Below, one piece after another: positions 6,038-9,162 of a stretch of 9,162 nucleotides of DNA. The stretch is taken from the NCBI GenBank assembly GCA_024682015.1, contig JAIKZT010000048.1, positions 1-9,162 on the forward strand, given 5' to 3'. Each line of letters opens with the position of its first letter. Position 1 is the stretch's first letter. This DNA is from Clostridia bacterium (GTDB lineage: Bacteria > Bacillota > Clostridia > Peptostreptococcales > Anaerovoracaceae). Position numbers and translations under genes: made by a program. A model generated the notes under the pieces. That model saw only the letters and a list, made by a program, of their open reading frames with translations. It was not told where the DNA came from and searched no databases.

Positions 6038-7075
6038 ATGGAGATCAGAGATTACACTGAATTTGCCGTCGAAAAGGCCTGTGAGCTGCTCGCCATCGAC
6101 AGCCCCACCGGGTATACTGAGGAAGCCGCCGACTGGCTCATCGGCCAGTTCAAGGCGCTGGGCTATAAACCCAGGAAGACGAACAAGGGCGGCGTTACCG
6201 TGGACGTCGGGGGCAAGGCGGAAAAGGACGCCATCCTGCTCATGGCGCATTTCGACACCCTGGGCGGCATGGTCTGCCAGATCAAGGACAACGGCCGGCT
6301 GAAGCTGACGAACCTCGGCGGTTTTCAGCCCTGCAGCGGCGAGACGGAGTGCTGCCGCATCAAGACGAAGTTTTCGGGAGAATACGAGGGCACGTATCAG
6401 CTCATCAATGCGTCGGCTCACGTGAACGAGGACATCCGCAAGGCCGAGCGCAACTTTAAGAGCATGGAGGTCGTGATCGACGAGGACGTGGAAGACGTGG
6501 AGGACGTGCAGGCGCTGGGCATCCAGGCCGGCGACTTTGTCTGCTTTGACCCGCGCACCCGCGTAACGGAGAGCGGTTACATCAAGAGCCGCTTCCTCGA
6601 CGACAAGCTGTGCTGCGGCGTGCTGCTGGCGTACGCGAAGTATCTGAAGGATTCCGGAAAGGAACCCGCCCGCCGCGTGTACATGCACTTCACGAACTAC
6701 GAGGAAGTGGGCCATGGCGCGGCGAACTTCTGCCCGAAGGGGGTCACCGAGTCCATCGCCGTGGACATGGGCTGCGTGGGCGAAGGCCTTACGTGCACCG
6801 AGCGCATGGTGTCCATCTGCGCGAAGGACAGCTCCGGCCCGTACAGCTATAAGATGGTAAAGGGCCTGGAAGAGGCCGCCATCCGCGAGAAGCTGGAGTA
6901 CGCGGTGGACGTCTATCCCAACTACAGTTCCGACGTGTCCGTGGCGGTCAGCGCCGGCTACGACATCCGCCACGTCGTCATCGGCCCGGGCGTCTACGCG
7001 TCCCACGGCTACGAGAGAAGCCACAAGGAGGGCGTGAAGAACACGCTCGCCCTCGTGGATGCCTATATCGGTTAG
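6038..7075 (+). CDS. M42-type metallo-aminopeptidase
   Basis: Predicted cytoplasmic, cobalt- or zinc-dependent aminopeptidase of the M42 (glutamyl aminopeptidase/TET/cellulase-M-like) group, 345 residues, normal length. Candidate active-site residues in order: His71 and Asp73 in AHFDTLG, bridging Asp188 in RFLDDK, Glu222 (base) and Glu223 (ligand) in NYEEVGHGAA, Asp243 in AVDMG, and a C-terminal histidine at 323 or 329 in SHGYERSH. The N-terminal IDSPTGYTEEA start and the inserted region at about 90-165 (the dimerisation/PDZ-like domain of the family) fit. Substrate preference cannot be read; such enzymes generally trim short peptides and form large assemblies. The AGGAG ribosome site overlaps the stop of the M50 gene, a 9-nt gap, suggesting co-translation. 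Residues 149-157 contain a threefold Glu-Asp-Val repeat. Hydrolase databases may label it M20/M42. Confidence 0.92.
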   Translation: MEIRDYTEFAVEKACELLAIDSPTGYTEEAADWLIGQFKALGYKPRKTNKGGVTVDVGGKAEKDAILLMAHFDTLGGMVCQIKDNGRLKLTNLGGFQPCSGETECCRIKTKFSGEYEGTYQLINASAHVNEDIRKAERNFKSMEVVIDEDVEDVEDVQALGIQAGDFVCFDPRTRVTESGYIKSRFLDDKLCCGVLLAYAKYLKDSGKEPARRVYMHFTNYEEVGHGAANFCPKGVTESIAVDMGCVGEGLTCTERMVSICAKDSSGPYSYKMVKGLEEAAIREKLEYAVDVYPNYSSDVSVAVSAGYDIRHVVIGPGVYASHGYERSHKEGVKNTLALVDAYIG

Positions 7076-7093
7076 TTTTTCAGGAGGTTCAAC

Positions 7094-8044
7094 ATGCCAT
7101 ACGACAACATGTCCTACAGTCCTTACCGCATCGTCCAGGAGACGCCCCGCACGATGCGCGCGCTCGCCCGCCAGGCGCTCGCCGGCAGATGGCTGGAAAG
7201 CTTTCTGCTGCTCGTCGTGGTCGCAGCCATTTCTTCCGTGCCGCAGATGATCCTCAACGCCCCCGGAAACGCGGTGCTGAGCTTCGTGGCCACGCTGTAT
7301 TCGCTGCTGATCCAGGGCCCGCTGTCCCTGGGCGTTGCGTACTATTTCATCAAACTGTTCCGCCAGCAGGAGGGCGGCATCGACGATCTGCGCTACGGCG
7401 CCTCGTACGCGGCCAAGGCCATCGCGCTGTACCTGCACATGATCATCCGCATCTTCCTGTGGTCGCTGCTGTTCGTCATCCCCGGCATCATCGCGGCGCT
7501 TCGCTACAGCATGGCGTTCAACATCCTCGCGGATGACCCCGGCAAAGCTCCGGTGCAGTGCCTGATGGAGAGCAGCGAGATGATGCGCGGCAACAAGATG
7601 GGCCTCTTCATCCTGGCGCTGACGTTCATCGGCTGGGCGCTCCTGGCCTCCATTCCGCAGAGCCTCGTGGAAGGCATCCAGATGCGCGCTTTCGACCTGG
7701 GCGCCGTCATGCAGACGCCCGAGCTGTACTACGAGACCGTCGCGAAGATCTCGAGCAATCCGCTCGTCGCGCTGGCCGGCGTGCCCATGTACATCGTAAA
7801 CGCCTATCTGAACACGGCGGAAGTCGCCTTCTACGACCTGGCCAACGGCAACCTGTCCGTGGGCGGCGGCATGGGCGGCTACGATTATTACGGCGCCAAG
7901 GGTTCCGTCGAGGATCCGTTTACCGGAGAGAACGTAACGTTTACGGACGTTCCGACCGAGGTAAAACCTGCGGAAGATCTGCCCGAGACGTTCGAAGATC
8001 CCGAACTGAAGGAAGCGGAAAGCCGCTATTCGGACGAGGAGTAG
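7094..8044 (+). CDS. DUF975 family polytopic membrane protein
   Basis: Membrane protein of 316 residues matching the DUF975 family, which has no established function. Seen directly: an N-terminal cytoplasmic stretch ending in ARQALAGRW, membrane segments at about 36-53, 61-86, 108-137, 168-188 and 224-246, and the family-like block ALRYSMAFNILADDPG at 135-150 followed by a MRGNK motif and FIGWALL. The last membrane segment is followed by a glycine/tyrosine-rich stretch (253-270) and an acidic tail with many Glu and Asp (about 284-316), probably cytoplasmic and disordered. The start has AGGAGG with 6-nt spacing and lies 18 nt after the M42 gene. No catalytic motif is visible. Its place in an operon with a membrane protease and ahead of a cell-wall ligase hints at an envelope role, which is inference only. 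Confidence 0.87.
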   Translation: MPYDNMSYSPYRIVQETPRTMRALARQALAGRWLESFLLLVVVAAISSVPQMILNAPGNAVLSFVATLYSLLIQGPLSLGVAYYFIKLFRQQEGGIDDLRYGASYAAKAIALYLHMIIRIFLWSLLFVIPGIIAALRYSMAFNILADDPGKAPVQCLMESSEMMRGNKMGLFILALTFIGWALLASIPQSLVEGIQMRAFDLGAVMQTPELYYETVAKISSNPLVALAGVPMYIVNAYLNTAEVAFYDLANGNLSVGGGMGGYDYYGAKGSVEDPFTGENVTFTDVPTEVKPAEDLPETFEDPELKEAESRYSDEE

Positions 8045-8079
8045 GGCGGACTGCATGAACTTTCGAAAAGAGGTGTCCC

Positions 8080-9162
8080 ATGAGACCGCTCGCTTTGTAT
8101 GAATACGCCGACGTGCTGCGCGAGGCGGACCTGCTGGAGGCGGAGCCGCCAAAAGACCTGGAATTCCGGGAGGTGCAGCACCTGACGTTCGATTCCCGGG
8201 ACGTTTTGCCCGGCACGCTTTTCGTGTGCAAGGGAGAAGCGTTCCGGCCGGAATATCTGGAGCAGGCATTCGCGAAGGGCGCGTTCTGCTATGTGTCGGA
8301 GGTGCGGTTCGCGGGGGATCATCCCGCGCTCATCGTCAGCGACATAAGGCGGGCGATGGCGCTTCTCGCGGAGCTGTTCTACGATACGGAAGACCGGCAT
8401 TTCAAGCTCATCGGCCTGACCGGCACAAAGGGTAAATCCACGACGCTGTACTTCATCAAGGCCATCCTGGACGGCTGGTACGCCAAGGATGGCAAGCGCT
8501 GCGGTTTCATCTCCACGATCGATACGTACGACGGAAAAGAGGAGTTCGAGTCGCACCTGACGACGCCGGAGGCGTTTACGCTGCACGAACACTTCGCGCA
8601 CGCCGAGGAGGCGCATCTGCCGGCCTTCGTGATGGAGGTCTCTTCCCAGGGGCTGAAGTACGACCGGACATACGGCGTGGAGTTCGACGCCGGCGCGTTC
8701 CTGAATTACGGGCTCGACCACGTGGGCAAAGGCGAACATGCGGATGAGGAGGACTACATCTCTTCGAAGCTGAAGTTCTTCAGCCAGTGCCGCACGGTGT
8801 TCCTGAATCTGGATACGGATCGTCTCGAACGCATCTGGGACGCTGCGAAGGACGCGGGCTGCCGGCTGATCACCTATTCGGTGAACGGCCATCCGGACGC
8901 GGATTTCTCAGCGGTGAACGTGCATAAAGAGGGCGGATATACCTGCTTCGGCATTCAGAACCGAGAGAACGAATCCGTGATGAATTTTTCCATCAGCATT
9001 CCCGGCGCCTTCAACGTGGAGAACGCCATGGCCGCCGTGCTGCTGTGCCGCTGGCTGGGCGTGCCCGCCAATGCGATCGCGGAGGGCCTGAAGGACGCGC
9101 GCGCCAAGGGGCGCATGGAAGTGTTCGAAAACAAGGAAAAAGAGGTCGTGGTGATCTCGGAC
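8080..9162 (+). CDS. MurE-like Mur ligase (UDP-MurNAc-tripeptide synthetase family), 3'-truncated
   Basis: The first 361 residues of an ATP-dependent Mur ligase that runs off the window; the family is usually near 480-500 residues. N-terminal UDP-binding domain: LTFDSRDVLPGTLFVCKG at about 35-52, as in MurE. Central ATPase domain: P-loop GTKGKST at 115-121, TTPEAF at 161-166, MEVSSQG at 185-191, and LDH (Asp213, His214) followed by EEDYISSKLKFF, whose Lys230 corresponds to the carbamylated lysine. C-terminal domain begins around GRME at 344-347. Unusual: SSQ replaces the SSH of standard MurE, and the stretch after LDH differs. It may be a clostridial MurE paralogue rather than the housekeeping enzyme. 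The DNPR-type motif that would show whether mDAP or lysine is added lies beyond the end. ATG at 8080 has AAAAGAGGTG just upstream, 35 nt after DUF975. Symbol withheld for this reason. Confidence 0.85.
   Translation, partial: MRPLALYEYADVLREADLLEAEPPKDLEFREVQHLTFDSRDVLPGTLFVCKGEAFRPEYLEQAFAKGAFCYVSEVRFAGDHPALIVSDIRRAMALLAELFYDTEDRHFKLIGLTGTKGKSTTLYFIKAILDGWYAKDGKRCGFISTIDTYDGKEEFESHLTTPEAFTLHEHFAHAEEAHLPAFVMEVSSQGLKYDRTYGVEFDAGAFLNYGLDHVGKGEHADEEDYISSKLKFFSQCRTVFLNLDTDRLERIWDAAKDAGCRLITYSVNGHPDADFSAVNVHKEGGYTCFGIQNRENESVMNFSISIPGAFNVENAMAAVLLCRWLGVPANAIAEGLKDARAKGRMEVFENKEKEVVVISD

Noticed and set aside
5306..8269. A 987-codon open frame on the minus strand, antisense to the M50, M42 and DUF975 genes
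   Set aside because: It spans four clear + strand genes with intact family motifs. Its product is rich in Arg, His, Asp and Ala in the way antisense frames of GC-rich genes are, with no recognisable domain.
1..9162. Mobile elements, CRISPR, tRNA or rRNA genes, riboswitches or a defence or biosynthetic cluster
   Set aside because: No transposase, long repeats, spaced array or recognisable RNA gene is visible. The genes are core housekeeping types with even composition.

Overview
The window is about 9.2 kb of ordinary, gene-dense bacterial chromosome. It is clearly GC-rich, with G/C favoured at third codon positions and uniform base use throughout. Strong AGGAGG-type ribosome sites, the order der-plsY-gpsA, a DUF975 membrane protein and a MurE-like ligase of a type I associate with Clostridia all point to a high-GC member of the Bacillota, probably Clostridia. 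I cannot name a genus. I see no mobile element, CRISPR array, tRNA, rRNA or sign of recent transfer.

Left block (1-3273, + strand): the 3' end of der (ribosome-assembly GTPase), then plsY and gpsA, then miaB. Junctions are tight: der and plsY overlap by 8 nt, plsY and gpsA are 55 nt apart, and the gpsA stop abuts the miaB start. GpsA makes sn-glycerol 3-phosphate and PlsY acylates it, so the pair forms the entry to phospholipid synthesis. MiaB modifies tRNA. The block ends in a hairpin terminator with tracts suited to both directions.

Middle block (3307-5142, - strand): trxA (thioredoxin) followed 36 nt later by cls (cardiolipin synthase), running toward miaB. Cls is a late step of the same lipid pathway that PlsY and GpsA begin. 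The 151-nt gap 5143-5293 is the divergent control region. It holds a strong trxA promoter, a perfect 9-bp inverted repeat bracketing that promoter's -10 box (operator-like), a GC-rich leader hairpin, and a weaker extended -10 promoter facing right.

Right block (5294-9162, + strand): a small site-2-protease-type membrane metalloprotease (M50), an M42-type metallo-aminopeptidase, a DUF975 membrane protein with an acidic tail, and the first 361 codons of a divergent MurE-like ligase that runs off the window. Gaps of 9, 18 and 35 nt suggest one transcript with a membrane, proteolysis and cell-wall theme, but no shared pathway can be shown.

I found no convincing new multi-gene system. The items most worth a second look are the operator-like repeat at the trxA promoter and the atypical Mur ligase.
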